From Natronoglomus mannanivorans (GTDB taxonomy: Archaea; Halobacteriota; Halobacteria; Halobacteriales; Natrialbaceae), in contig JAOPKB010000002.1 in the NCBI GenBank assembly GCA_025517485.1, positions 310,001-374,000 of the forward strand: 64,000 bases of DNA, read 5' to 3'. The notes under the pieces are model-generated. The model did no database searches. It was not told the DNA's origin and saw only the letters and a program-made list of their open reading frames with translations. Both the position numbers and the translations under genes were made by a program. Of the stretch, positions 26,701 to 35,195 are shown piece after piece. The stretch's first letter is position 1. The number at the start of each line of letters is the position of its first letter.

Positions 26701-28086
26701 GGCGACCACGGCGTGTTCGTCGTCACCGCGCCGCAGTCGGCGATCGATGGCGGAATGCGACGGCTGGTCGAGACGCTCGTCGCGACGGCGACGGCCGCGT
26801 TCGACCGCCTCGAAAGCGAGGCGAGCCTGCGAGAGCGGGATATCGAACTTCAGGAACGCAACCGCCGTCTCAGACGACAGATCCAGATCAACGAGATCAT
26901 CAGAACGATCGACCAGTCGCTGATCGACGCCACCAGTCAGGACGAAATCGAACGGACCGTCTGCGATCGGCTGGCTGCGACCGAGGACGTCGCGTTCGCC
27001 TGGATCGGCGATCTAGACGTAAGCGAAACCGAGCTCGTCCCACAAGCGTGGGTCGGCACGAACCCGGAGTATCTGGACGAGGTGTCACTCGACGCCGCGA
27101 CCAGTTCCGAACCCGCCGTCACCACCGCCCGAACGGACCGACCGACGGTCGTAGCGAACGTCGTCGAGGACCTGCAAACCGAGCACTGGCGACGAGCCGC
27201 GCTCGCCCAGGAGTTCGCCTCCTGTCTCAGCGTTCCCCTCGCCGTCGACGACTACTCCTACGGCGTGCTCACGGTGTACGCGACGGAACCGGAGACGTTC
27301 GGCGACCTCGAGCGAACGGTGTTCGCGGAGCTGGGAGAGAGCATCGCGAACGCGATCACCGCCGTCAAGACCCGGCAAGCGCTCCACGCCGACACCCACC
27401 TCGAGCTCACGCTGCAGTTCGACGGCCCCGAGACGTGTCTCGGACGGCTCGCCCGCGAGACCAGCTGTCGCGTCGAGTACGAGGGGGTCACCACCCACTC
27501 GGCCGACGAGACGCGGCTGTTCTTCACGACGAGCGAGTGTCGTCCGGACGCCGTCGGCACCTTCCTCGACGACCTCGTCTCCGTGACCGACTGGAGACTG
27601 ATCGGCGAGTCTGGGGCAGACGACGAGGCCGAATCCCGCTTCGAAGCGACCGTCTCCGGCCCGACAGTGCCCTCGAGGCTCCTTCGCCACGGCGCTACGC
27701 CGCGGACGATTCGAGCCACCGAGACGGGCCTCGAAGCCGTCGTCGACCTGCCGACGGGAAGTGACGTCCGCGAGTTCCTCGAGATGCTCGGCGACCGATA
27801 TCCGTCCGTCGAACTCACCGGCCGGCGCGACGTCGAACGAGCCACCGAGACCAGACGGGAGCTGACGACCTCGCTGGTCGAACCATTGACCGACCGGCAA
27901 CTCGAGGTTCTCAGGACGGCCTACTACGCCGGCTTCTTCGACTGGCCCAGAGAGAGCACGGGCGAGGAGATCGCCGACATGCTCGGGGTCACCCAGCCGA
28001 CGGTCAACCGACACCTCAGGCTCGGACAGCGACGGCTCCTCGAGCAGTTGTTCGAGGCGGACAGTCACGCAACGGTCGAAGCGTGA
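23755..28086 (+). CDS. Large Bat-type regulator: TM, GAF, LOV, three PAS, two GAF, HTH_10
   Basis: This 1443-residue protein has N-terminal hydrophobic segments (about 24-60), a HAMP-like linker ('DDEIGRLAEAVDDLAETV'), GAF1 (about 150-296), a LOV-type PAS (about 310-455), PAS domains at about 462-580, 595-705 and 722-835, GAF at about 842-1015 and 1045-1210, a Bat-type sensor region (about 1215-1365) and C-terminal HTH_10 (about 1378-1432; 'LTDRQLEVLRTAYYAGFFDWP'). The LOV motif GRNCRFLQG has its flavin-reactive Cys at 356, and FMN contacts R357, Q360, R373, N388, N398, Q448 are all present. There is no kinase domain: it should sense and bind DNA itself. The target genes are unknown. Confidence 0.92.
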   Translation: MVTPSIRRAGFDRGAAVGSPTTRGMLAVVAIGFVVTIGTIDATSVLPSWTVLFGLVGLSVRDGDGDDDSGDIERVTAEVRRLAAGPDTVAELEQDPDPSRDENARGDIDVALPTDRDDEIGRLAEAVDDLAETVRTRERRTRESERYRKELYRITSSSDLTDEAKLEALLELGCERLGVETGFVARIDDSTGSFEIRTATGDDFVRAGMEAPLSNTICRKTITSDDILGIRDTSEGEWGTDPAPERWSIGCYVGGKIVVDDDLVGTVCFVDREPREEPFSHEDRAFADLVTRWVSHVTERREYTRDLRLVDRAMEAAPIGITITDPDREDNPLVRANRGFERVTGYTPAEAIGRNCRFLQGAATDPERVEELRRAIDTAEPTSVELRNYRRDGTPFWNRVTVAPVEGDGKGKREDCDESEGEDESESESECEAKRTDDNEITHFVGFQEDVTERVERERELERYREYTDDVLDAIDDVFYILGRDGGLERWNESLTEVTGYSDAELESMNVVDFFGEDDRDVIEEAMETVLETGHVRVDLPYLTKEGNSIPYEFVASRLEDVDGDPVVVGIGRDVTERERYERELERTTHRLEQSQRLADVGAWEFDVRNDEVHATDEVLRLHGISSDEGIEIDLQSALEFYHPDDRPRLRAAVERAIADGESYDLELRLLAADGQQRWVRTIGEPVSEDGEVVTLHGSFQDVTDRKERERDLERTTDLLQRVQAMADIGGFELDVRSEPPDSIWTDELYRVHDLPPDTDINFEAVLECYHPDDRRRVRQRLERALETETDYDFEARLLTQAGETRWVRAMGESLHEDGQLVKYRGSIQDITAQKERELALSSLHDATRGLLHAETEPDVAELVVDAADDVLDVSGVGLYLLDTATNALEPAATTPGFGSRTGGDSEDTTSDAPSIAAGDHDSALWNTLVTGNQTVFDSFDSEFETGGRSPDSDDGERRSPGQSSTDTPDDTPGQSGLAVPIGDHGVFVVTAPQSAIDGGMRRLVETLVATATAAFDRLESEASLRERDIELQERNRRLRRQIQINEIIRTIDQSLIDATSQDEIERTVCDRLAATEDVAFAWIGDLDVSETELVPQAWVGTNPEYLDEVSLDAATSSEPAVTTARTDRPTVVANVVEDLQTEHWRRAALAQEFASCLSVPLAVDDYSYGVLTVYATEPETFGDLERTVFAELGESIANAITAVKTRQALHADTHLELTLQFDGPETCLGRLARETSCRVEYEGVTTHSADETRLFFTTSECRPDAVGTFLDDLVSVTDWRLIGESGADDEAESRFEATVSGPTVPSRLLRHGATPRTIRATETGLEAVVDLPTGSDVREFLEMLGDRYPSVELTGRRDVERATETRRELTTSLVEPLTDRQLEVLRTAYYAGFFDWPRESTGEEIADMLGVTQPTVNRHLRLGQRRLLEQLFEADSHATVEA

Positions 28087-28149
28087 CGCGTTGGAGTGTA
28101 CTCTGAACAGCGTGCTCGAGTTCGGGTTCGATCAGAAAACCGAGGAGGG

Positions 28150-28237
28150 TATCACTATCACTATCACTGTGTTCTGTGTTCATCGAGCGTTTCGTGTCGA
28201 ACTGCACGAGCACGAACACGAACACGAACGCGAGCGA
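28150..28237 (+). repeat. Intergenic short-period repeats after the LOV regulator
   Basis: ATCACT is repeated three times at 28150-28168, and CACGAA/CACGAG units recur at 28205-28237, both of 6-base period. They lie between the LOV gene stop and the convergent ABC permease stop, in DNA with no gene. Confidence 0.6.
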
Positions 28238-28241
28238 GAAA

Positions 28242-29879
28242 CTACACCTGCAAAGATCGGTAGGCCACTGCTCCGAGGAGTGCGACCACCCCGACGGTAC
28301 CGAACAGCAGTGGGGTCACAGTACCGGCAGTCTCGCCGGTCGCCCCGGCAAAGTCGAGTACCGCGACTCCGTTGAGGGGACCAACGTACCAGACCACGAG
28401 ATAGCCGAGTTCGAACAGTCGTCGTGTTCGGCTCACCAGTCCAGACAGTTGGGCGAACGCGGGGACGAACAGTACGCCGCCGGCCAGAACGAGGAACCCG
28501 TTGAAACCGGTCTCGGCAACTGTCGGCCAGAGGGCAACCCCGAAAAATATCGTGGTCACGAGTACGCCAGCAGCCCACTCCGCGAGGAGCTGTCCGTAGG
28601 GCTGTTTCGACGAGACGATGAACGGAGTGATTCGATGGGTGGTCGCTCGGTATCCCATCGTCGACCACAGGAAAAGCGGCCAGATCGCTGCGATCGAGGC
28701 GACTGCTCGAGGCGAGGCGGAGCCGCTGAGACCGACGACAGCGATAGCGGCCCCGCCGACGTACCACCACCACGGGTGACCGCGTAGCAACAGCCGAAGT
28801 TCCTGTACGAACAGTTCTCCGAAACCGTCGCTGGTTCGATCTGTAACCGGTGTCAGCGAGGTGTTCTGCCCGACGTGTGAGTCCGGTTCGACTGTGGTCC
28901 GGCCGCCGAAGAACGACGGAAGAAATCGTCCGAATCGGCCGAGAACGGGCGTCTGTGTCGTGTTCCTGCCCGAGGAAACCCGGTCGTACGGGACGGTCGC
29001 GACGACCACCAGACCGACGCCGAGAAGAACGAGACCGAGGCGATTCACGTAGAACCAGCCGGGCCACACACCACCGCCCCAGTAGTACGTGACGGTCTCG
29101 GCGCCGTCGGCGCCCGTTCCGTAGTTCGCCACCGCCGGACCGCTGTACTCCGGAGCGACAGCCAACAGCGCATCGAACGTCATTTCACCGGCTGCAAACA
29201 GGCCGACCGTGTCTCCGAGCCGGATCCAGAGCGTGGTCGTTTCTGCTCCCCGATCGTGTGCTATGGCGAGAAAGACCGAAAGCAACGTCATAGCGCCGAA
29301 AACGTACACCACGTTCCCGAGCGTCCCGGCCAGCCGATCGATCGACTGAAACAGGACGGTCACGCCAGCGACGAAACAGCCGAGCGGGAATCCGACGAAG
29401 AAGACGGCACCGAAGATCCAGAGCGGATTCGTCGTGCCGACACCGTGAACGAGGTGATCGATAAGTGCACCACTACCAAGCGTCACCAGAATCACACTGA
29501 CAATTCCGAGATGACTGAGCCACTTTCCGAGGAGATACGACCAGTTCTCGACCGGCGTGCTCGCGACGAGCTGGTCGACGCCGGTCGATCGATCTCGCTC
29601 GAGCGAGCCGGTGAGAACGTAGTACCCGACAAACAGGAGAATCGTCGCGCCAGTCACGCCCGTCGTGAGACCGACGTACGCCGACGTCGGCTCGCCGCGG
29701 TAATTGAGGGTCTCACCGTTGACCGTTTCCATGTATAGCAACTCGAGCGCTCCGACGTTGAACTGGTAGCCGAAGTACGCGACCGCCGCCAGGACCACGA
29801 GCAGTCGCCGAGACCGGACCCGTTGACGAAAATCAGCCGACGCGACGTGGACGGCGAGAGAGAGACCACGACGGACCAT
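28242..29879 (-). CDS. ABC-2 type exporter permease (double-length)
   Basis: This 545-residue membrane protein has about 12 predicted TM segments in two halves, each beginning with an ABC-2 permease-like start ('VASADFRQRVRSRRLLVVLAAVAYFGYQ' and 'FVQELRLLLRGHPWWWYVGG'), joined by a soluble loop at about 310-370. 'LTGSLERDRSTGVDQLVASTPV' is typical of ABC-2 exporters near the first extracytoplasmic segment. The ATG at 29879 is one base after the ATPase stop, better than upstream in-frame starts lying inside the ATPase gene. With that ATPase it forms a two-gene exporter; the substrate is unknown. Confidence 0.9.
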   Translation of the reverse strand: MVRRGLSLAVHVASADFRQRVRSRRLLVVLAAVAYFGYQFNVGALELLYMETVNGETLNYRGEPTSAYVGLTTGVTGATILLFVGYYVLTGSLERDRSTGVDQLVASTPVENWSYLLGKWLSHLGIVSVILVTLGSGALIDHLVHGVGTTNPLWIFGAVFFVGFPLGCFVAGVTVLFQSIDRLAGTLGNVVYVFGAMTLLSVFLAIAHDRGAETTTLWIRLGDTVGLFAAGEMTFDALLAVAPEYSGPAVANYGTGADGAETVTYYWGGGVWPGWFYVNRLGLVLLGVGLVVVATVPYDRVSSGRNTTQTPVLGRFGRFLPSFFGGRTTVEPDSHVGQNTSLTPVTDRTSDGFGELFVQELRLLLRGHPWWWYVGGAAIAVVGLSGSASPRAVASIAAIWPLFLWSTMGYRATTHRITPFIVSSKQPYGQLLAEWAAGVLVTTIFFGVALWPTVAETGFNGFLVLAGGVLFVPAFAQLSGLVSRTRRLFELGYLVVWYVGPLNGVAVLDFAGATGETAGTVTPLLFGTVGVVALLGAVAYRSLQV

Positions 29880-29880
29880 C

Positions 29881-30756
29881 TCACTCGAAACCCCGGTGAC
29901 CGATGTGATCGAGGTACGCATCCTCGAGCGTTGGCGTGACCGACTCTGCGTCCGGTGCTGGTCGTTCGGTGGCGACAACCCGTACTCTGACCCCGTTCGC
30001 TTGCTGGACGGTGCTCGATACCTGATACTGTCGTCGAATCTCGTCGAGATGTTCTCTCTGGGCGAGATACTCGTACACGTTGCCCGCGGTCGCCTCGACG
30101 AGCGATTCCGGATCGGTGTGTGTCAACAGCTCCCCATCGGCGAGGAGGGCGACGTTGTTCGATGTCGCTTCGATGTCCGGCACGATATGCGTCGAGAGCA
30201 GCACAACGCGGTCTTTCGCTACCGACGAGAGGAGGTTCCGAACCCGTACCCGTGTTTCGGGGTCGAGTCCGACGGTTGGTTCGTCGACGACCAACAACTC
30301 CGGATCGTTCACGAGCGCCTGGGCGATGCCGACGCGCTGGCGCATTCCGCCGGAGAACGTCCGGAGCGCCCTGTCCTGTACATGCTGTAGATCCGTCAAC
30401 GCCAACAGTTCGTCGATTCGGGCAGTCGCCGTTTCACGATTCAGACCACGCAACGCAGCGATATACTCGAGAAACTCCCTGGCAGTGAGGTCGGGATAGA
30501 CGCCGAAATCCTGTGGGAGATAGCCGAGAACGTTCCGGACGACAGTCGGTGATTCGGTGATGTCAGTCCCGTTCCAGTAGACGGTTCCTGTCGTCGGTTT
30601 CGACACCGTCGTGAGTATACGCATCAGTGTCGATTTGCCGGCACCGTTGGGCCCCAGCAATCCATGAATTCCAGCCTCGAGTTCGAGATCGATATCCTCG
30701 ACACCCCAGACGTCCTCGCTGTAGCGCTTCCCGACGGAATCCAACCGCAGCACCAT
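29881..30756 (-). CDS. ABC transporter ATP-binding protein
   Basis: This 291-residue ATPase has Walker A 'GPNGAGKST' near 36-44, Q-loop 'GYLPQDFG' near 85, signature 'FSGGMRQRVG' near 137, Walker B 'LLVVDEPTVGLDP' near 157 and H-loop 'STHIVPD'. A C-terminal regulatory extension of about 80 residues follows, as in drug/antibiotic or NatA-like exporters. The ATG at 30756 is preferred to a TTG two codons upstream. It is the first gene of the operon; the permease follows after one base. AT-rich sequence 25-30 bases upstream could hold the promoter. Confidence 0.95.
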   Translation of the reverse strand: MVLRLDSVGKRYSEDVWGVEDIDLELEAGIHGLLGPNGAGKSTLMRILTTVSKPTTGTVYWNGTDITESPTVVRNVLGYLPQDFGVYPDLTAREFLEYIAALRGLNRETATARIDELLALTDLQHVQDRALRTFSGGMRQRVGIAQALVNDPELLVVDEPTVGLDPETRVRVRNLLSSVAKDRVVLLSTHIVPDIEATSNNVALLADGELLTHTDPESLVEATAGNVYEYLAQREHLDEIRRQYQVSSTVQQANGVRVRVVATERPAPDAESVTPTLEDAYLDHIGHRGFE

Positions 30757-31084
30757 TGTCAAATATTGGATAATACGACACTAAAACCATTCGGTTTCGT
30801 GAGACGACAAACGGGACACGACATTCGATGATGACGGACGCAGCGACAGAGAGGCGGCGGTCAACAACCCCGACCTCGAGAATCGGGGTATCCGCCTCGA
30901 TCACCGATGAAAGACGTGATCAGCTTCCGACGTGGGGCTACAACCAGTACTGGCTCGACGTTTCGCTTATCGGAGTTGGATCCTGTCGTCGTTTCTTCGG
31001 TCGAATTGGCCTCGGGACGGAGTACCACCGGGAAAGACAGTCTCGAGGAGCAACGCCTAATGGTGTGACGAGTGTAGGGCGGCT
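30757..31084. other. Divergent intergenic region between ABC exporter and CPBP protease
   Basis: These 328 bases contain promoters for both flanking operons. Adjacent to the ABC start is an AT-rich stretch (AAATATTGGATAATACG). A short frame at 30828-31097 on the plus strand has no acidic bias or family motif and is rejected. I see no RNA gene. Confidence 0.5.
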
Positions 31085-31894
31085 ATGGACTCAGTAGAGC
31101 AGACCGATGGTCCCGTCCGCTCGTTGCTCGTCGCCGTCGGCCTGACCATTGGGGGATTGCTCACCGCCGAACTCATGACGCTCCCGGCGTTCCTGATGGA
31201 TCCGTCGCTGCTAGACGCCCCGGAGACCGTCGCACGGAACGTGATGGTGACGTTTTTCATCCTCAACTTCCTCGGCTTCTTCGTCGCCGGCGGCCTCTAT
31301 CTCGCTTACACCGGCCGTGGCTGGTCGTTCGTCGACCTCGAGATGCCGTCGTGGCGCGACTGGAAGTACGCGACCGCCGGGATCGTCGCGAGCATCGTCT
31401 TTATGATCACCGTGAGCCTGCTCGCACAACTGGCGAATCTCCCCGCTGCGGACAGCCAGATCGTCGAGTATATTGGTGGCGACACGACCCTCGTGTTGTA
31501 CCTCATCGTCATCGTGTTCCTGTTCAACGCACCGGCCGAGGAGTTCCTCTTTCGGAACGTCATCCAGAAACGCCTCTATCTGGCGTTCACTCGAATGCAG
31601 GCCGTGGTCGCTACGAGCCTGGTGTTCGCGCTCGTCCACTTCCCCGTCTACGCCGCCACCGTCGACTCGCTGGTCGCGACGGCCGTCTCGCTGACCGTCA
31701 TCTTCGGCGGCTCGATCATCTTCGGCTACATCTACGCCAAGACCGACAACCTGGTCGTCCCGACGCTCGCTCACGCCGGCTTCAACGCGCTCCAGTTCGG
31801 TAACCTCTACATCCTTCTCGAGTACTACCCCGAGGAAGTCGACATGGAGACGGCGATGGCGGTCGGGACGGCGATCGTCGGCGGCCTCCTGTAG
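31085..31894 (+). CDS. CPBP-family intramembrane metalloprotease
   Basis: This 269-residue membrane protein has about eight TM segments and the three CPBP (CAAX protease / bacteriocin-processing) motifs: 'AEEFLFRNV' with Glu152-Glu153 and Arg157, 'FALVHFP' with His185, and 'HAGFNAL' with His230 and Asn234. These residues form the metal/active site inside the membrane. Substrates in archaea are unknown. No CAAX-like protein or bacteriocin gene is nearby. It is a single gene, 74 bases before hjc. Confidence 0.93.
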   Translation: MDSVEQTDGPVRSLLVAVGLTIGGLLTAELMTLPAFLMDPSLLDAPETVARNVMVTFFILNFLGFFVAGGLYLAYTGRGWSFVDLEMPSWRDWKYATAGIVASIVFMITVSLLAQLANLPAADSQIVEYIGGDTTLVLYLIVIVFLFNAPAEEFLFRNVIQKRLYLAFTRMQAVVATSLVFALVHFPVYAATVDSLVATAVSLTVIFGGSIIFGYIYAKTDNLVVPTLAHAGFNALQFGNLYILLEYYPEEVDMETAMAVGTAIVGGLL

Positions 31895-31967
31895 GCGACT
31901 CTCTCGACCGTTCGAACCGCTCGAGCGCTCCGCCTCGTTTATTACCGGTCAGTGGTGAGTCAGGGGT

Positions 31968-32486
31968 ATGTCTCAAGCGAAGGGTGATCGCCGCGAGCGC
32001 GAACTCGTCAACAAACTCGACGAGGCCGGGTTCGCCGTCATGCGCGCACCCGCCAGCGGCTCTGCGACAGAGCGGGAACTGCCGGACGTCCTCGCCGGCG
32101 ACGGCGAAACCTTCTACGCGGTCGAGGCCAAGTCCAGTTCGGGCAACCCGATCTACCTCACCGGCGAGGAGGTCGAAGCACTGATCTACTTCTCCCAGAA
32201 CTTTGGCGCGAAACCCCGAATCGGCGTCCGCTTCGACCGCGAGGACTGGTACTTCTTTCACCCCGGCGACTTGCACGTGACCGACGGCGGCAACTACCGG
32301 GTTAAAAAGGAGACCGCCATCGCCGACGGAACCGACTTCGCGGAGTTCGTCGGCGAGTCGAAAAAGGTCACCCTCGACGACCTCGGTGACAGCGGCCCCG
32401 ATCACGACCCGAACGTGTTACGCGTGCTCACGGCCGTCGAACAGGGCGAGCTATCGGTCGACGAAGCCGCGGCGATGCTCGAGTAG
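31968..32486 (+). CDS. hjc: Holliday junction resolvase Hjc
   Basis: This 172-residue archaeal four-way-junction endonuclease is used in recombination. The nuclease core is '[27 protein letters not shown]' (catalytic Glu12 region), 'ELPDVLAG' (Asp40) and 'YAVEAKSS' (Glu53, Lys55), the PD-(D/E)XK arrangement. The C-terminal extension of about 45 residues ('[15 protein letters not shown]...VDEAAAMLE') goes beyond the 120-130 residues of crenarchaeal Hjc and is common in haloarchaea. The start ATG directly precedes the core. Confidence 0.95.
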   Translation: MSQAKGDRRERELVNKLDEAGFAVMRAPASGSATERELPDVLAGDGETFYAVEAKSSSGNPIYLTGEEVEALIYFSQNFGAKPRIGVRFDREDWYFFHPGDLHVTDGGNYRVKKETAIADGTDFAEFVGESKKVTLDDLGDSGPDHDPNVLRVLTAVEQGELSVDEAAAMLE

Positions 32487-32563
32487 CCGTCGCTGTCGCT
32501 CGAGACGCGTCGACGAAAGATTCGGTGAGTAAGCGAAACGAACTCGAGTCGAGTCGAGTCGAG

Positions 32564-33334
32564 TCAGGACTGGGCCGACGGCTCCGTTCGCTCCGTTCGA
32601 GAGCGGGAGCGGGAGCGAGGCTGTGACTCTGACTCGGTTTCGGACCTGTTTCTGTATCTGTATCTGGACCCCGAGATCGTCTCACTCGCACTCGAGGACA
32701 CCGACACCTTCTGCAACCGCGTTCGCGGGAAGACGTACACTTTTAGCGAGTCGGGAACGACGCCGTTGCGCGCGACTCGAGCGTGCGGGTAGACCGCACC
32801 GACGACCGGGACGTCCGGGTCGTAGTTCTCGTTCGTTCCGTAGTCGGCGACCGAACAGCCGGCGGACTGGATCCGGACGCTGTCCGCTCGGCGCTCCGAG
32901 ACGTCGACGACGGTGAGCCGGTCGTTCGTCTCGCGGTCGAGTACCGTATCGCCCGGATAGAGGGTATGATCCTCGCAGTAGAACGGTCCCGGTTCGTCTT
33001 CATCGACGAAGATCGAGGCCTCGCAGTCGTGACAGACGACAGTACGCTGTCCCGGCGGGGGAACCCGTCCTTCAGTGATTTCGATCGCGATCCGGCGGAT
33101 GTGCTTGCAGCGAGCGTCCCGGAAGACGTGATCCGGACACGTACAGCGGGCTGCGTCCATGTCGACGAGATACGTGTGTTCGGCGCCCGACTCGATCTCG
33201 TAGAGACTGTCGCCGAGCGGGAGGACTGCCATCGGTTCGATCCGCGCCCGCCGTGATCGGTCGTCGAGTCGCCGATCGGCCGGCAACGAGAGCGATGCTT
33301 TCGGTGACGCGGGTGTGTTCAGTGAGTGCGTCAT
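32564..33334 (-). CDS. SWIM zinc-finger protein with Arg/Ser-rich tail
   Basis: This 256-residue protein has a SWIM motif CxC-x9-CxH: C64, C66, C76, H78 ('ARCTCPDHVFRDARCKHIRR'). A second putative zinc site follows (C101-x2-C104, C120-x2-H123). The middle part (about 125-200) is beta-rich ('GDTVLDRETNDRLTVVDVSERRADSVRI'). The last 35 residues are an Arg/Ser/Glu repeat ('SRSRSRTERTE'), unusual in an acidic proteome and apparently derived from simple-sequence DNA. SWIM domains bind DNA or protein; a precise role is unknown. An internal ATG (codon 35) is an alternative start. Confidence 0.85.
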   Translation of the reverse strand: MTHSLNTPASPKASLSLPADRRLDDRSRRARIEPMAVLPLGDSLYEIESGAEHTYLVDMDAARCTCPDHVFRDARCKHIRRIAIEITEGRVPPPGQRTVVCHDCEASIFVDEDEPGPFYCEDHTLYPGDTVLDRETNDRLTVVDVSERRADSVRIQSAGCSVADYGTNENYDPDVPVVGAVYPHARVARNGVVPDSLKVYVFPRTRLQKVSVSSSASETISGSRYRYRNRSETESESQPRSRSRSRTERTEPSAQS

Positions 33335-33507
33335 GTGTGTACTGTGAATCGGTATTCGATCGGCTATTCAGTGATTGTAGGTGCCCAGCGGACCTAACGG
33401 TCTCGCCTGCGTGATCCTGCACCGGCGACGGTTCAGAACCCACGACCGCCGTCGAGAGCGCACACGTTCGAAGCGCTTTTGTCCGGTCCGGCGAAAGCCG
33501 TCATATA

Positions 33508-33807
33508 ATGCTCGAGCGGGAGCGGATCATCGAAATCGTCGCCGCCGCCAGCGCGGTCCTGATAATGCTGGGTACGATGTACTGGATCGGGATCACCTAC
33601 GGCAACGGGAACGGAGGCGGCCTCGCAGTCGAAGGCGGCGAGTTGCTCGTCGGTGCGATCGTCGGGTTCGTCGTACTCATGACGATCGTCGGAGTCGGAC
33701 TGGCCTACGTGTTGAACGATCCCGAAGACGGGCTGGAAACCGACGAGAGCGAAACGGGGGCGGACACGGACACGGAAACAGAAACAGAGAGCAAAAACGC
33801 AGTCTGA
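33508..33807 (+). CDS. Small two-helix membrane protein with acidic tail
   Basis: This 99-residue protein has two TM segments (about 9-29 and 45-67) separated by a Gly/Asn-rich loop ('TYGNGNGGGLAVEGGE'), and a C-terminal Thr/Asp/Glu tail encoded by 6-base repeats. It resembles a conserved haloarchaeal family of unknown function. The ATG lies right after AT-rich sequence (TCATATA), so the transcript may start further upstream than a leaderless model predicts. Confidence 0.78.
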   Translation: MLERERIIEIVAAASAVLIMLGTMYWIGITYGNGNGGGLAVEGGELLVGAIVGFVVLMTIVGVGLAYVLNDPEDGLETDESETGADTDTETETESKNAV

Positions 33808-33888
33808 CCGTTCGCGGTCGTTTTCGATCCGAGTCCGCTCTGTTTGCCGCTCTCTATCCTTCTTTGGCTGTTACTCGTCTACTCAGAT

Positions 33889-34980
33889 TCAGGCCTCGGT
33901 CTCTTCTTCACCGTCGCCTCCGGTCGCCTCGCGCCAATCCTCGAGGTCGTCCTCGTCTTCGTCGTCCAGCCGGTTCTCGTAGTAGGCCATCGGGTGAGAG
34001 ATACGCTCGCAGAGATCGTCTTTGTTGACGCAATCGCCGTACGACTGCATCGTCGCACACGATGGCGCCGAGTACTCCGTCGGCGAGCTATCGCCGCGGA
34101 TGTGGTCGGTCTGGTAGCGAGTCATCTCCTCGCCGAACGAGGAGTTCACCCGGTAGAGTTCGACGATTTCGTCGGTGCTCATTCCGATGCTCGTCAGAAA
34201 GGCGGTGATGGCAAAGCGGGAGTGGTGGGCCAGGTGTTCACCCTTCTGAATGCTGTCGAGCAGGGCCTTCATACACGGCGGGAACAGGTCCGGAACGACC
34301 GTGTCGATCTCGCGGGTCAGTTCCAGGTTCGCCAGTATCTCGCGGATCTCCTCGACTTCGTCCTCGAGTGCCTGTGCGATGGGGTCGGGGACGTCGAATG
34401 GGAGGCCGTCCTCGACGCGTTCGCGGACGGCTTCCTGAACGAGGACGTAGAGTTCGCGCTCGTCGATCGGCACCTCGCCGTCGGCCAGCGCGCGGTTGAC
34501 CAGTCGCCACTCGTCGCCCCAGCAGTCCGCCGAGAGCGGGAGGTAGGTCCCGACGTCGATCCGGTAGCCGTCCTCGTTCGGAACGGCGCGAACCGCGTCC
34601 TCGAGATCGAACTCCGAGAGCAACGTGTCGAGAGAGAGGCCGTCGTTGCTTGCGCTCTTGAGTTCGACCGTGTCTTCGAAGTCGCTCGTGAAGCGGTCGA
34701 AGGCGTCCTCCGCCTCGGCGCGGGCGTACTTGCGCACGAGGATCCGTTCGTTCACCAGTGAGACGAGCACGCGCGCGACGGGATAGGAGAGTAACTCCGT
34801 CCGCGTGTCCCGGTGTGGCTCGCCCGTGTCACCCGCCTCGAGTGCGGCCACGACCCGTTCGTGGGCGCGGTCGACGACCGCCTGGTCCTGTTCGACGACC
34901 GTGGCGAGATCGACCGTCTGAGAGGCGACGCTCTCGCGGGCGGCCTCGAGGAACGGGTAGCGAGCGTGCAGTCGCTGCAT
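33889..34980 (-). CDS. priL: DNA primase large subunit PriL
   Basis: This 363-residue regulatory subunit of the archaeo-eukaryotic primase works with PriS to make primers. The N-terminal helical domain ends near 230, and the C-terminal iron-sulphur domain carries four cysteines, C236, C308, C317 and C324 ('FPPCMKALL', 'APSCATMQSYGDC', 'DLCERISHP'), ligands of the 4Fe-4S cluster. 'SHPMAYYENRL' is the conserved end of that domain, followed by an acidic tail. PriS is not in the window. Length is normal for haloarchaeal PriL. Confidence 0.95.
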   Translation of the reverse strand: MQRLHARYPFLEAARESVASQTVDLATVVEQDQAVVDRAHERVVAALEAGDTGEPHRDTRTELLSYPVARVLVSLVNERILVRKYARAEAEDAFDRFTSDFEDTVELKSASNDGLSLDTLLSEFDLEDAVRAVPNEDGYRIDVGTYLPLSADCWGDEWRLVNRALADGEVPIDERELYVLVQEAVRERVEDGLPFDVPDPIAQALEDEVEEIREILANLELTREIDTVVPDLFPPCMKALLDSIQKGEHLAHHSRFAITAFLTSIGMSTDEIVELYRVNSSFGEEMTRYQTDHIRGDSSPTEYSAPSCATMQSYGDCVNKDDLCERISHPMAYYENRLDDEDEDDLEDWREATGGDGEEETEA

Positions 34981-35195
34981 CGCTCAGAGTATCCCGCTAC
35001 TGTGTGTTAAGCGCGATGGTTATCGATTGCGGGGATGTATCGTCGAATCGATCGGCTGTGTCGTGACGTGGCGCCTCCGTGGTGTGGCGTGACGTCTCCG
35101 TGGCGAGGAGTCGTCGGTACGAGAGACTCGAGAGACGAGAGACGCGAATCGACGCCCGATTTCAAGACCCTCCACCACGTCTATGAAGACGAGCT

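Noticed and set aside
28150..28237. CRISPR-like short repeats
   Set aside because: The units are 6 bases and contiguous, with no spacers; this is simple-sequence DNA.
30828..31097. 89-codon plus-strand frame before the CPBP protease
   Set aside because: Basic, no family features, overlaps the protease start.
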